From NCBI RefSeq assembly GCF_037392515.1, contig NC_090288.1, positions 2,749,501-2,813,500 on the forward strand: DNA of 64,000 bases, given 5' to 3'. Under the pieces are notes generated by a model, which saw only the letters and a program-made list of their open reading frames with translations, made no database searches and was not told where the DNA came from. The position numbers and the translations under genes were made by a program. This document shows, piece after piece, positions 25,601 to 37,093 of the stretch (position 1 is its first letter; every line of letters starts with the position of its first letter). This DNA is from Haliotis asinina (Eukaryota; Mollusca; Gastropoda; Lepetellida; Haliotidae).

Positions 25601-26955
25601 TGGTGTTGTAATACATGGCACTCTAGACATCTGTGCTCCTTTACTTTGTATGTAAAAATGCTCAGAACACAAATTAGCCAGTTACAAACACTCTCTCCAA
25701 CAGGCTACAGTTGTGATTAACTGGGCGCTTCACTTTGCTTTACTTCACCACGCACGCACACACACGCACACACACGCACACGTACATAGGTGCTTGAAAT
25801 TCCAGGCACGTCTTACTTCATAAAAGAACAATTGCTTTCACTCATTGCCAAGTCACAATTCCCAGAAATGTGAATGCAATGAGGCATTTGTGACTAAAAG
25901 CAAGCAAACCACTTATTTTCTTTTTACAAAGTGTTGTATTTATCATTCTCTATCCTTGTAATCAACTCATTTTACAATGTCCTGAATAATAGGACATTAA
26001 GGTTACCACAGGATTTCAAAATGTTAGATTTCAAGGAAGTGCTGAACAAAATAAAAAATTGTGTTTCTGCAAATATTTCCGTTACGGAGTGACTTTTACG
26101 TTTTGCGTAAAGAGCTACATTTTGCAGACATTTTTGCTTAAAAATGCAGAACAAATCCGAATTTGTCCCCTTTCTTGGCATAATCACATTCCGGGAAAAC
26201 TGTTTAGGTCACAAAATTTGTATAATAAGTGCATAATTACTTCAAACGACAATGAGTGTGACAGGATTCCATATACGTTTTACATGTATGCTTCACGGGT
26301 GCTTTATATTGCTTCACATTCATGGCAAAAATTGCTTTCATTCATGCTGTGGGTTTGATTAATGGTTTTAGCAACACCATCATCCACGTAACAGTTCAGG
26401 AAATCACAGGAACAGGTAGGAACCCCTTGTGATAATGTGTCAAACGGTTGATATGAATATGAAGGTGAAAGTAGAAAATAACTGCATAAAAACATTTGCC
26501 ATGTACCATAGTCGTTTTGACTAAAGAATCAAGGCTATACTGAAAGGCTTTGCCATCAAATATTTGGTTGTAGAAATCTTTGTGACAGAGAATTGTATTA
26601 GTTGATGCTCTGTTTGTACTCTTTTATATTCAGAATGTGCAGTGTCTGTATATACCGGGTTGTACCAGCTCAGCACGGAAACTCCCCCGGATTATGTGGT
26701 TTGCTTGCTTTTGCTAAAAATGCCTCATACACTCTTAAAATGCACATTATGTATCATTGTCCCAAACATAGAGTGTATTTGGTTCCTTACTCACAGAATC
26801 TTATGACTGTGGTTCGAATCCCGCTATCGCCCGGAGTGTTTCTCACGCAGCTTATAAGCAATGCGGGTCCGTGCCCATGCATAGCATATCTCGAAGGGCT
26901 ATGGTTTGATGGATGTACGTTCAGTTAGGCAGACAGTCGAACGACTTTCCCAACA
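25601..26955. other. Intergenic region between head-to-head genes
   Basis: It separates the candidate promoter at 24.6-24.8 kb (minus) from the DNase start at 26,956 (plus). It holds a CA microsatellite and, at about 26.80-26.91 kb, a tRNA-like B-box sequence (gtggttcgaatcccgctatc) from a diverged SINE. The 108-codon frame at 26602-26928 overlaps that repeat and shows no protein features. The DNase promoter should lie at the right end; I see no clear TATA box. Confidence 0.4.
25749..25783. repeat. CA/CG microsatellite
   Basis: An imperfect (CA)n tract interrupted by CG steps: cacgcacgcacacacacgca and onwards. Confidence 0.8.
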
Positions 26956-29900
26956 ATGGGGCTTTTCGGTGTCAGGTTGTTAGCGCTAGGGGTAGTGCTC
27001 TTCACCCCGGGGGTGGGGACGATTAGGATAGGGGCCTTCAATATAAAGTCATTTGGTAGAAGGAAGATGGGAGATCCGGCTGTGGCTCAGATTATTATTC
27101 AGGTAAGTTCAATGTTAAAGTGTGGCATTGTGTAGGGCTCTCTAAATGCGTGCCGCTGTCAGCTGTGCTAGTTTCAGAATCAGGTCAGACTGCATTAAAT
27201 AATGAACATGTCCGTGTATATTTCCACCTCTATGACATGTACGAATAGAGTTGATGAGGACAAACAGGGGAAGCCAAGATTTCAAATTGTTGAGCAAAGT
27301 TTAAATGAAGGGCATCTTATACAATGTGTCCAAACTATTTGCGTAAACATTTTCTCATGCAGATTCGTGATATTTTTTCACATCTCAAAGTCCTAGAGAA
27401 CAATATTTTACGCGTCCTTCCTAATTTGATATTTTTCCACCACGTTTCAAAACAAGATCTTTAGCGTATTCAGACTGACGCAACAGTTGTAAATGTCAGA
27501 CACCTGCATACCTAAGACTTGTAATCGTTTCAAACTATGGGCCAAGGTGTTGTCAGTTTGCTGTGAAGCGGATGTCGGTCGTCATGGGACATGTGACTAC
27601 GTTAAGACGAAGTAGTTGTAGCCTTGTGAAACACTAGGTCATTATAAACAATATCGCGCCTCCATCCACGATGTTATGGCGGTTATTGTTCAATGTTGAC
27701 GGGCGTTTCCATACAGGGTTAACGTTTTACACATGATTACGGTGTGAAGAGTTACCCAACTGTCAGTCTTTCATTTGAAATATTAACAAAGAAAATCTAT
27801 TTTTCCAAATGGTTAAATATAAATAATTAATGATGAATATATCAAATGCTTAAAATATCCTATTTGACCTGAAGCCAAGTTTCTGAATCAAACACTGTGG
27901 GTTGACATCGCCGTGTGTCACAACCCACTTGTTTCACAGCCCCACGTGTTTCAGTTCATACTAATGAACCTCAGGACATTGGGCCTCACTGCTTTTATCA
28001 AAGTAGATGATATTTGGATTTTATAAATAAATTATAATCGATATTAATTCGTGGTTAATATTTATTTACTTTTCAACAATAATAAGCGATCTGAGAAAAC
28101 TTTACAAAGAGCAATCAAGCATAGCCGAAATCTCAATAAAAAGAAAGGGGAAGATACTATTGGGAAATTTCAAAGCTGGTGTTTGTGGAATAGCAGAGGA
28201 ACCGATTGTAGGAACAGTCACGTTTTTCGAAACATTCATACTGGGGGTGAGTTTTCCTGAACTGATTAGGGACAGCCTAGTCCTACTCCTTTTGCAGCGC
28301 CTGACCAAGTTCCAACAACGGCAGCCTCTTTTGTCACAGACGGGACCTCTGCAGGGGCTGGTAACGCAAAACTTAGTATCAAGGTATACATTGACTCTTA
28401 CATAGCTTTCAAAGTTTCTGCTGTCCACGCACAAGGAACATATACACATATATCCACATATATCGCTATTGGTTCTGTTAACAAGTGACTGTCATGTTTT
28501 GCAGATCGTCAGTCGCTATGACGTCATTCTCATCCAGGAAATCCGGGACATCACCAACACGTCCGTCAATGAGCTGCACGGTAACCTTTCTGCGCATGTC
28601 AGAGCTGCGAATCCGTCAGTACCATTTTTATACAAAAAACTTGGACTCAAACTTATATCACTAATTACTCCAGACGAGATTCTGTGGCATGTTCAATATC
28701 TCACGTGTTTGTATCCACTGTGTTCCTACATTAATCGTAACTACCCAAGTTATAGAGGTTGCGCGTTTGAACACCGGTGTTATCCTCTCAGTGGAACCGG
28801 GGCGTCTCGATGTGGTTTCGTAAAAAATGTTATTCTTAGTGTACACAATAAAAATTATATTTCAGTGTCTCGTCATAAGACCTTGTACCTTCCTATATGA
28901 GTTAGGACGTCTTGTCCGCATGACAAAATGTAGTAACCGTTGTAATGCGGACACCACTTCCTGCTACACAGTCACCTGTGGGAGGACACCACTTCCTGCT
29001 ACTCAGTCACCTGTGGGAGGACATCACTTCCTGCTACACAGTCACCTGTGGGAGAACACCACATCCTGCTACACAGTCACCTGTGGGAGGACACCACGTC
29101 CTGCTACACAGTCACCTGTGGGAGAACACCACATCCTGCTACACAGTCACCTGTGGGAGGACACCACGTCCTGCTACACAGTCACCTGTGGGAGGACACC
29201 ACGTCCTGCTACACAGTCACCTGTGGGAGGACACCACGTCCTGCTACACAGTCACCTGTGGGAGAACACCACATCCTGCTACACAGTCACCTGTGGGAGG
29301 ACACCACGTCCTGCTACACAGTCACCTGTGGGAGGACACCACGTCCTGCTACACAGTCACCTGTGGGAGAACACCACATCCTGCTACACAGTCACCTGTG
29401 GGAGAACACCACATCCTGCTACACAGTCACCTGTGGGAGGACACCACGTCCTGCTACACAGTCACCTGTGGGAGAACACCACATCCTGCTACACAGTCAC
29501 CTGTGGGAGGACACCACGTCCTGCTACACAGTTACCTGTGTTACTTCGTTGCTTAAAGTCGCACCCAACAGTATCCAAACTAAAACAATCGATCGTGGAC
29601 AAGACACTCCTGTGACACTTATGAGCATCGATTAACGCATTCTGGATACGATAATGGCCAGTCTAAGTAAACTTAGTCTCAGTGTATTTCGTTACACTCC
29701 ACCACTGAGTCCAACAAAACCTAGTAGAAGGTCGCGTCAGGTAACCTTTGAGCAACCAATCACAGTCCAATCAAATGCGAGACGGTCAAATAGATTTAAC
29801 CAATCAAACAACGGCTACTATTTAGGGATCGGAGGGACTTTCAAAATATTCAGGTCACCGACACAGATCTCTCCACAAACAAAAATCAGCATATAACCCA

Positions 29901-32900
29901 GTTATTTGACCGGCAGTATATACGCTTTGGGGTTTCTGTTGACATGGTTACCATTAGCTAATATTTCCGCAAGATAACATCCTTGAATATTGTCAAAAAC
30001 ACTATTTTCAGCGACTGTTTACTCACCGTTGTCACGGCTGTACGTACGCCGTGTGCATCACCCGGAAACGATCGTACGCTAAATAGCATTCGGATCCGGA
30101 ATCGTTCGGGTACGAACCTTTTCGAGATAAAAAGTTCAAAAGGTATGTGCGAATGTGCACTTTCGCGATTTGGTAAGCTGTGTTCTGATTGGTCAATCTC
30201 AAAGGTTACCTGACGCGACCTCCCATAAGGTTTTGTTAGACTCAGTGGTGGAGTGTAACGAAAAGTACTGAGAATAAGTTTACTTAGACTGCGATAATGG
30301 CCTAACTAATTTAGCGAGTCTCACCACCCAGTAACGTTTGTCGTAAGAGGCTACTTGTTGAATATCGCTTCTTCGAGTTGCATTTTAGAAGCTGTTAAGT
30401 ACAAAATTGACAAACATTTTGGATAACAACTTCTTTATTTGGAGAGTGCGAAGTTTCGGTATAGATTCTTGTACCGTTGTCAAGGAGGAATGTAACATGT
30501 AGTGGTGGTAAAGTGCATATAGTGAGTGTAGGAGCCGACTCCTGCAACAACAAGCAGGCATCGATACCACCTTTTCGTCGCCCTCCAGCCTCAACAACCT
30601 TCTCCATGCTAAGGGAAGAAAACCTCCAACTATCGACACCAAGAACCCGAAATGTGTGATATACAAAATATACTGTGGACAGAGATATATAAGCAAAACA
30701 TTCCGGCCCATCAACACCCTCGTGAAAGAACACCAGACCTCCATCACCAAGTCCGACAGCAAATCAGCAATCTCTGATCACATCCAATCTAACCCCAATC
30801 ACCACATTAAATGACTGACATCACCATTCTGGCCACTAAACAAAAGGATTTGACCAAACGCAAACTCACTGGAGCCATTCATATCTAACGCCAAAATCCT
30901 ACCATCAACCGACATCCAGGACATTGCATTCCATCAGCTTATGATGCACTTACTCACCAAACCCAATCAGCTGTATAAACATCACCGCCTTGTTAAACCA
31001 TCCCTTTACATTTGTACACCTCTGGCTGTTATTCCTTCCCCCATTGTCTACCCACTGGCTTCATCACCTCAGTCCCCACCCTGTTGTGTTAATTACAAGT
31101 TGTCTTGGTTTCTTTGTCACACTCAGTATATATACACTGACAGTGGTACAAGAACCCGTACCGAAAAGTCACACTCTCGTAACAAAGAAGCTGTTTCCCA
31201 TGAAGTTTGTTAATTTTGTTGTCAGTGTAGTTGTGGCAGGGTCCTTTCATCAACGACAAACTCGATACAATTATTTAGCACAATATTTATATATACTACA
31301 ACCATCGCCTCAATATAAATCATATAGTTGGTTAGTCGAAACTTTCCTTTCTGTTATCTGATTGGTTGTGTGTGGTTCTTTCCTCTAAGGTCCGCACGTT
31401 TTACCTACAAAATCAGCCCAAGGTTAGGGAGGACGAGATATAAAGAACAGTACGCTTTCTTCTACAGGTTTGTATTCCTTAATAAGTAGACATGATTTTC
31501 TTGTATCCTTTGATATTTACTTTGAAGAGAATGATCAACCAAGGCACTCGTGAATTGTTTGTTTAATTTGGAAAAATAATTCAGTGTTTGTTATGATCAG
31601 ATCGGACAGGGTTAACGTTGTTGCCAGCCACCTCTTCACTGAGAGCGGCGGAGATGTATTCGAGCGAGAGCCGTTCTGTATCCTGCTCAGCATCCCAGGC
31701 CGGGGTGAGTGTAGACTGCCTCACAGTCCCTGAACCTTATTTCCCCTCCCGTCAACACCTTTCTGCAATGTCAAAGTCTATAAAGCAATAAAGAAGGTCA
31801 AGATTTCCTCAGGTTCAATCTCCCATATCATTTGGGAACCCTTTTCAATTTAGAAAGAACTATTTGTTTGTATCAAAATTCTGTATATTGAGAGACGAAG
31901 TGTTAGTCTAATGTGAGACCGTCTGCGGGTGTGTGTGGTATCAGAGGTAGTTGACAGCGCTGCAGAGCTAATGTATATCCGAATAAGCTGGTATAGCTGA
32001 AGGGTGTATACGATATGAGGCGTTGCCTAAATGTTACAGTGTTAGGAATATAGTTGACACCTCCATAGAAATAATGTACATATTAATATATGAAACACTC
32101 TAATTGTTTGATCTGCGTTGTACATGTTGATAAGTGAAAAGCAAAGCATTCCACGTTATAGATAACAATTTAATGTTTATTGTGGCGTTTCGGGGACGCT
32201 GACGAGTCTTACAAGCTAAACGCCGCCTTTTGCAATAAGCAAGAAGTTGTTATGCATAGGGTTGCACGCTGTATTATGAATAATCTAGCAGAAATAGCTG
32301 AAGGGGACACGTGCAGAAATTCGCTGTCCAAATGTAATGTCCCATGTTAAACATAATGATGTTTCAGCGGGTCCATGGTCGCTGGCACTGATTGGTCTGC
32401 ACACGAAACCTACACACGCTGCTGACGAACTACACTACCTCTTTAACCAGGTCGAATCAGAGGTGAAGCTCACATGGAACACGCAGGTCAGCCATCTTGA
32501 TAGTGTGAAACGGTGACGTCATTTAGCGTCATGTTGACTATATTTCAGACAGAAAATGGCGTGTCTTATTAAGATTAACATTGTCCAGAGTTCATAGCTC
32601 AGATTCTTACCCCAACTCCGTACACCGATGCTTATGTTGTGAGCATTGGACTGTCTGGTCCAGACTCGATTATTTACAGTAATTACAGACGAATTATGTA
32701 CGTCCCGTTTGAGATGTACCTGAGAACGGCATGGTCGTCTGTCTAGTGGAGCTGCCCCATATGTGTGTCCAAGAGCGTCCGTCGTAGTTGCTCTCGGGTG
32801 GTAGTTTAGGATGGTGGACAAGAGACAGGGAGGACATGAGTCGGTGTTAGAGATGAAGACAGCAGCAGCCATGTTTTATTACTGTTTGGTCGAAGGATGG

Positions 32901-34814
32901 TCAAAATGGTAAAATACAGTGGTAAACATGTGACAGAACGCACATCAGGACTGAATGGCCAATGATCCCGATGTGGAGACCCGCTCTGTCACTTACACAC
33001 ATTCAGAAGTCCGACGGCGATTCTTCATCGTCGACGTAGTCGTAGGTGGGGCGACGGCCTTGGCCGACACCCCGACTAGACGCACAATCCGTCCACTTCT
33101 GTCGATAATCTAGTCTCCATGGTTGGTCTTGCTGGATGGTCTCGCTGGATGGTCCCGCCGGTTGGTCTGTCGACTGACCATATCGGTCAGGTTTTTATAC
33201 ACAGGGCCATTACGCCACATTGTGCAAGGTCACTGGCCCATGCACATGTACATACGTAAGATTCGCCGACGTAGGGAGGTGTTAACTGACATGTATTGAT
33301 AGCGTTTGAGAATTAAGGGTCCTGCCCGGAGGGGGGTTTATGATAAGAGGGGATACACCGAATGTTTGCCGAATACATTACATAGACAAAGGGGATAGAA
33401 TTTCGGTGCACTTTGGACTTATATTGAAACAAATAGATTGTTTGAATAAATGAAGTTTTAAGGAAACTTATTGAAATGATTTAGTCTATGACATGTGCCA
33501 CAAACCCAAGGCGTGCTATACTTATCGGCACTGTATTCCACAGAACTTGCTGTACCTGGGGGACATGAATGCTGATTGCAGATACCTTCCTGTGTCACAC
33601 CAGATGGTTACAGGTGTGTTCCAACATCCGGGGTATCTCTCACTGATTGGCTCAGATGCTGACACCACAACCGGGAGGTCCAACTGTGCCTATGACAGGT
33701 ATGACACGTATAACAGGTAAACATGTATTACCGACCCATTTTCCTTAGTGCCCAAAGAGTTATAGATATCTTTAAAACGATTGGTCATAGTAGTAATTCT
33801 GGACGTTGTTAGTAAACTGTCAAAATAGTGTTTAAGTAGGTTGTCAAAGCTATTAATGAAAAACTCCTTCTCGTCGTTGAATACCCACGTACACCCACCC
33901 CAACGATTTACTCATGTCGAGTGCTCATTCGTAACTACTCGCCTCTTTCCGTAACCTACTAAAAGCCACCCGGCTTGCCGGAATGACACGAATGGGTCCG
34001 ATGGTTAGGTGTTATTGACTACCTACTGCCATCGCACAACGTATTCTCAGTTAATGAGAATGAACATTTAGTACTGCCGCACAACGAAACTATCCATTGT
34101 GGTCATGGTTTCTGGTATTCGTTACTGAACTACCTCTGTCTACAGGATCGTAGCCACCGGAAGTGACGTCATCAGTGCGGTGCAGTCTGCAAGAGTATAC
34201 CCGTATGACCTGGAACTAGGCCTTGACCCGACATTAGTAAGTACAAAAACATTTGGGTATGTGTTTCTAAATGTTCCCTGTTTGAAGCTGCTTAGTTATG
34301 TAGCGTTGTAATTTTAAATGAAGGTTCGATACATTTTCTAAACAAAGATCAGTGGAGACCCGGTTTAGAACTGGCCTTCAGCAACCCATGCTTGTTATAA
34401 GAGACGATTAAGGGGATCGGGTGATCAGGCTCGCTGACGTGGTTGACACACTCCATCGTATCCCCGTTGCGTAGGTCGATGCCCATGCTATTGATCAGTG
34501 GATTGTCCGGTCCAGACTAGATTACTTCCAGACCGCCGACATGAGAGCTGTAATATTGATGAGTGAGGCGTTAACAAACACACACAAACAAACACACATC
34601 TAAATCAACAGTCCTATGTGAGTAAAACCTTCCCTTCAGAATGCTTTGACGAGTTGGGTTTTTTTAATTCTAAGTTTTTAACTTCTGTTATGTGTACCTC
34701 TTAGTCAGAGCATGGTTTTAAAATAACCCCGCAAAATAGTATCTTGACTTTACATTTCAGACCAACAGGGTCAGCGACCACTATCCCGTGGAAGTGGAAC
34801 TAGGAGCGCCATAG
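26956..34814 (+). CDS. Secreted DNase I-family endonuclease, eight exons
   Basis: Exons are 26956-27102, 28505-28614, 31390-31467, 31601-31704, 32368-32486, 33544-33698, 34146-34236 and 34761-34814. All borders are GT-AG and all phases fit, giving 858 bases and 285 residues, the usual family length. Residues 1-22 form a signal peptide (MGLFGVRLLALGVVLF). All residues equivalent to the bovine DNase I active and metal sites are present: Glu61 (LIQEIRD), Glu105 (YKEQY), His158 (GLHTKP), Asp193 and Asn195 (GDMNAD), Asp237 (NCAYDR), and Asp274-His275 (SDHYPVEV). Cys198 and Cys234 match the conserved disulfide; the small second disulfide of mammalian DNase I is absent. A glycosylation sequon lies at Asn67. 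The expected role is Ca/Mg-dependent endonucleolytic cleavage of extracellular DNA, in digestion or defence. It could equally be a DNase1-like paralogue, so no symbol is given. Introns 2 and 5 carry a minisatellite and several transposons. Confidence 0.93.
28946..29540. repeat. Minisatellite, 35-bp unit, 17 copies, in DNase intron 2
   Basis: The unit ggaggacaccacgtcctgct followed by acacagtcacctgtg repeats exactly 17 times (595 bases). Two main unit types differ at two linked sites: gga-gga-caccacgtcc and gga-gaa-caccacatcc. Because 35 is not a multiple of three and the unit lacks a stop in any frame, all three plus frames stay open. This produces apparent proteins of 195-262 residues that cycle the same peptide (TSCYTVTCGRTP, PATQSPVGGHH, VLLHSHLWED). 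These are repeat artefacts within the intron between DNase exons 2 and 3. Confidence 0.95.
29659..30291 (+). mobile_element. Mutator-like MITE, copy 1, with 10-bp target duplication
   Basis: Terminal inverted repeats of about 95 bases start cagtctaagtaaacttagtc and end in the inverse, aagtttacttagactg. The flanks carry a perfect 10-base direct repeat, cgataatggc, at 29649-29658 and 30292-30301. Long terminal repeats with 9-11-base target duplications are typical of the Mutator (MULE) superfamily. There is no transposase, so the element is non-autonomous. A second copy of nearly the same length is at 54080-54708. It lies in DNase intron 2. The open frames across its ends are not genes. Confidence 0.85.
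30388..31230 (+). mobile_element. Decayed Penelope-like retroelement, 3' part
   Basis: A frame around 30635-30810 reads VIYKIYCGQ, then YISKTFRPINTLVKEH, then SAISDHI, the layout of the GIY-YIG endonuclease domain at the C-terminus of Penelope-like elements. Further degraded segments continue the family's C-terminal pattern (about 30820-30960). The two ends are inverted copies of each other: ttcggtatagattcttgtac near 30459 against gtacaagaacccgtaccgaa near 31145, and aacaacttctttatttggag near 30425 against the inverse around 31180. Reverse transcriptase is missing. The copy is plainly decayed and sits in DNase intron 2. Confidence 0.7.
32596..32682 (+). mobile_element. SINE family 2 fragment
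   Basis: The stretch ccgatgcttatgttgtgagc then actgtctggtccagactcga, ending gattatttacag, matches the middle of the family 2 copy at 35.3 kb. It ends abruptly at the sequence that leads into the possible LTR fossil. Confidence 0.65.
32696..33291 (-). mobile_element. Possible solo LTR fossil
   Basis: This GC-richer block in DNase intron 5 starts TGTACGTCCC and ends GTTAACTGACA, so both ends have the TG...CA form. On the minus strand it carries a TATA motif (gtataaaaac, about 33190-33199) and, some 320 bases later, AATAAA (32867-32872). TATA, spacer and polyadenylation signal in that order are typical of an LTR. No matching target duplication and no internal region were found, so family and age cannot be given. 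Another unclassified repeat with its own promoter is an alternative. Confidence 0.3.
34345..34600 (+). mobile_element. SINE family 2, diverged
   Basis: The order cagcaacccatgcttgttat, gggatcgggtgatcaggctc, gctgacgtggttgacacact, gtccggtccagactagatta and ctgtaatattgatgagtgag follows the family 2 consensus seen at 35.2-35.4 kb. It lies in DNase intron 7. Confidence 0.75.
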
Positions 34815-35174
34815 TGGGGTTCATGCCCAGTAACCTGTTCTGGCTTAACTGTCAGTGGACGTGTCCCTGGGGTATATAGAACGGCAGAACTCAGGAACAG
34901 AATCTGTCGACTCACAAAGGCCACATTGACACTTGTTACAAATGACTGAATGATCAGCAGTGGTGGCAGATGTCGGGACCAGTTAATTGTCACGGAACCT
35001 ATTTCAGTGTATCACTCCTCCGCCAGGAAACGTTTCTCAAAGATCAGGGGTAATGTCATAATAGTTAACCTAGGTTGGAAGGGTCATGTGACTAGTCGAT
35101 TATCAAGAAATATGACAGAGTTAAAGGGACCAATGATTAAACACGAAAAGTGTGTGTTAGGTTCGTACACAAGT

Positions 35175-35438
35175 ACGACCCGTGCAGGTACCGGGGTAGA
35201 AAAGGCCTTTAGCAACCCATGCTTACCATAAAAGGCGACTATGATTGTCGTAAGAGGGATCGGGTGGTCAGGCTCGTTGACTTGGTTGACACACGTCATT
35301 GTTCCCAATTGCGCAGATCGATGCTCATGTTGTTTCACTGCATTGTCTGGTCCAGACTCGATTATTTACAGACCACCGCCACATAGCTGGAATATTGCTG
35401 AGAACGGCGTAAATCTAAACTCACTCACTCACTCACTC
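35175..35438 (+). mobile_element. SINE family 2, best copy
   Basis: It reads cctttagcaacccatgctta, gggatcgggtggtcaggctc, gttgacttggttgacacacg, cagatcgatgctcatgttgt and gtctggtccagactcgatta. The tail is gctggaatattgctgagaac followed by ctaaactcactcactcactc. The tail is shared with the tRNA-derived family 1. Confidence 0.85.
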
Positions 35439-35577
35439 GTATAAGGTCTCATTCGTACCTACTCGTGTCACTCCGGCAAACCGTCTCCTTGTAAGTCACG
35501 GGGAGAAGCAAGTAGTTACTGATGGTCTCCGGTTCAAGGGACCGGCCACTGGCCACGGAACTTATCTCATAGGTTCA

Positions 35578-35702
35578 AGAGACCAGCTATGCATCACTAA
35601 ACACGTCTCATAGATCCAAGAGACCAGCTATGCATCACTAAACACGTCTCATAGATTCAAGAGACCAGCTATGCATCACTAAACACGTCTCATAGATTCA
35701 AG
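35578..35702. repeat. 41-bp tandem triplication
   Basis: The unit gaccagctatgcatcactaa acacgtctcatagattcaaga (41 bases in two pieces) starts at 35581, 35622 and 35663, nearly identical each time. Confidence 0.9.
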
Positions 35703-36451
35703 CGAATAGTCGCTTCTATGGAAAAAATACTTCAAAATGTAATTACACGAACTGTTAAGAATTAGACGACTGTCCGGTTTATGTCTCCCCAAACACCGAT
35801 CGTTAGGTGAGTGGGTTCCCAGTCCTGAATGTTGTCCACTATATATCATGCGTTAAGTGTGTTCTTAGCCGTTCGGTTATATTTAACAACTGACATACAC
35901 ACATATGTATATCAAATAACTGGAGAAAGGGCACCTGGTATTTTTCACCACGCTTTTTATTACCAATACAGACAAGTTCTTACATATCTTGGTGTTCGAT
36001 ACAAAATAAGCACTGCCATGGGTGTTTAGATATCACGAATTATATGGACTAACAGTATTACAAGTTCATTGTGGTTACTTTAAATAATCACAATCAACAA
36101 CTGTTCCGATTAAACGTTTTCATATAACTTACAAAATGGTCGACACTAATGTTCAAACACTGGAAAAGACGTGTCTTGTTTTAAGGCTTATGTTTACCAT
36201 TGCAAGACGTTCATGGAACCACCATACAAGTAGACATGGAATTCAGGCAGCATTGGGACATATTACTTTATTGAAACAGGTGCCAACAGCATAACATCAA
36301 CAAAACCCTAACCACAATAAGAAGAAACCTTCAGGTAGCATTTAATCCAAGGGAGCCATTACTACCCAAATACAGTGTTAATACTGTATCAAAAATCACT
36401 TGTTAAATTGTAATAGTCTATTGTATTGACTATATCCTATGTACGTGTTAA

Positions 36452-36600
36452 TCTTAACGGAACGGTGATGATAACAGGTGATCGAGGAAGGCTCCACAAA
36501 CAGGCACTTGTCAAAAACACATGCATGGCAAGTCAATTTTAAAGTAATGCTGAAAGGTACATCTCATCTTATGTATAATAACACTGCAGTTGTGACAGAT
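36452..36600 (+). repeat. Dispersed 150-bp duplication, copy 1
   Basis: ggaacggtgatgataacagg, then aacacatgcatggcaagtca, aaagtaatgctgaaaggtac and aacactgcagttgt match 38571-38720 in the same order and orientation. Confidence 0.75.
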
Positions 36601-37067
36601 GCTCTAATAAAATCTCACATTGTCCCACAGCAAGCACGACTATGTGTGTCCAGTATAGGACTTTCCATGTGTAAAAGTGTGAGACCTAAAGACTGTTCAA
36701 ATATTTATAATATTCCCGTGACACCATAGTTCGAATGCATGCAATTGTCTATTTCAATAATTTGTGCGCTGAAATTGAGAAATTACACACTGGGAAAACA
36801 CGGTTACTCTCCAGTCATGAAATGAATCTATATTACATATTTACAAACGAGCGAGTCTTAAGAACATGCACTGATTCAAAGATACGATAAGCCGTTTCGT
36901 TTCACATGTTAGATCAACAAGTTTGTTAAATTTGTCATTTCCGGTTTTCACCTATTTTCGCTGTCGAAGAACTCGTCTTTAAAAGAAATAAAAGTGAAAC
37001 AATATTTGTAAAAAAACGCCCTCATAAAGATATTTATGACAATGACAGGTTGCTTGAAAAGACTCAT

Positions 37068-37093
37068 TCAGCATTCAGCATTCAGCATTCAGC
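37068..37093. repeat. Heptamer tandem repeat
   Basis: attcagc is repeated about four times without interruption. Confidence 0.8.

Noticed and set aside
28102-28449. A 115-codon minus-strand frame in DNase intron 1
   Set aside because: No recognisable domain, no splice partners, and it overlaps nothing conserved. The region is an intron of the plus-strand gene.
28827-29635. Three overlapping long frames (262, 203 and 195 codons) with a repeated Ser/Thr/Cys/His peptide
   Set aside because: They are the three frames of one stop-free 35-bp repeat inside an intron flanked by well-supported DNase exons.
29654-29896. An 80-codon Arg/Ser-rich frame, and its counterpart at 54501-54791
   Set aside because: Both are translations of the terminal inverted repeats of the Mutator-like MITE.
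31585-31704. An alternative start of DNase exon 4 at 31585 (acceptor ending ttcag)
   Set aside because: That acceptor leaves a phase that does not fit exon 3. The acceptor at 31600 (gatcag) gives the family-typical FFYR-SDRV join in phase.
32519-32872. A 117-codon minus-strand frame starting MAAAVFISNT
   Set aside because: It runs across the possible LTR fossil and into a family 2 SINE, so its sequence is made of repeats rather than a gene.
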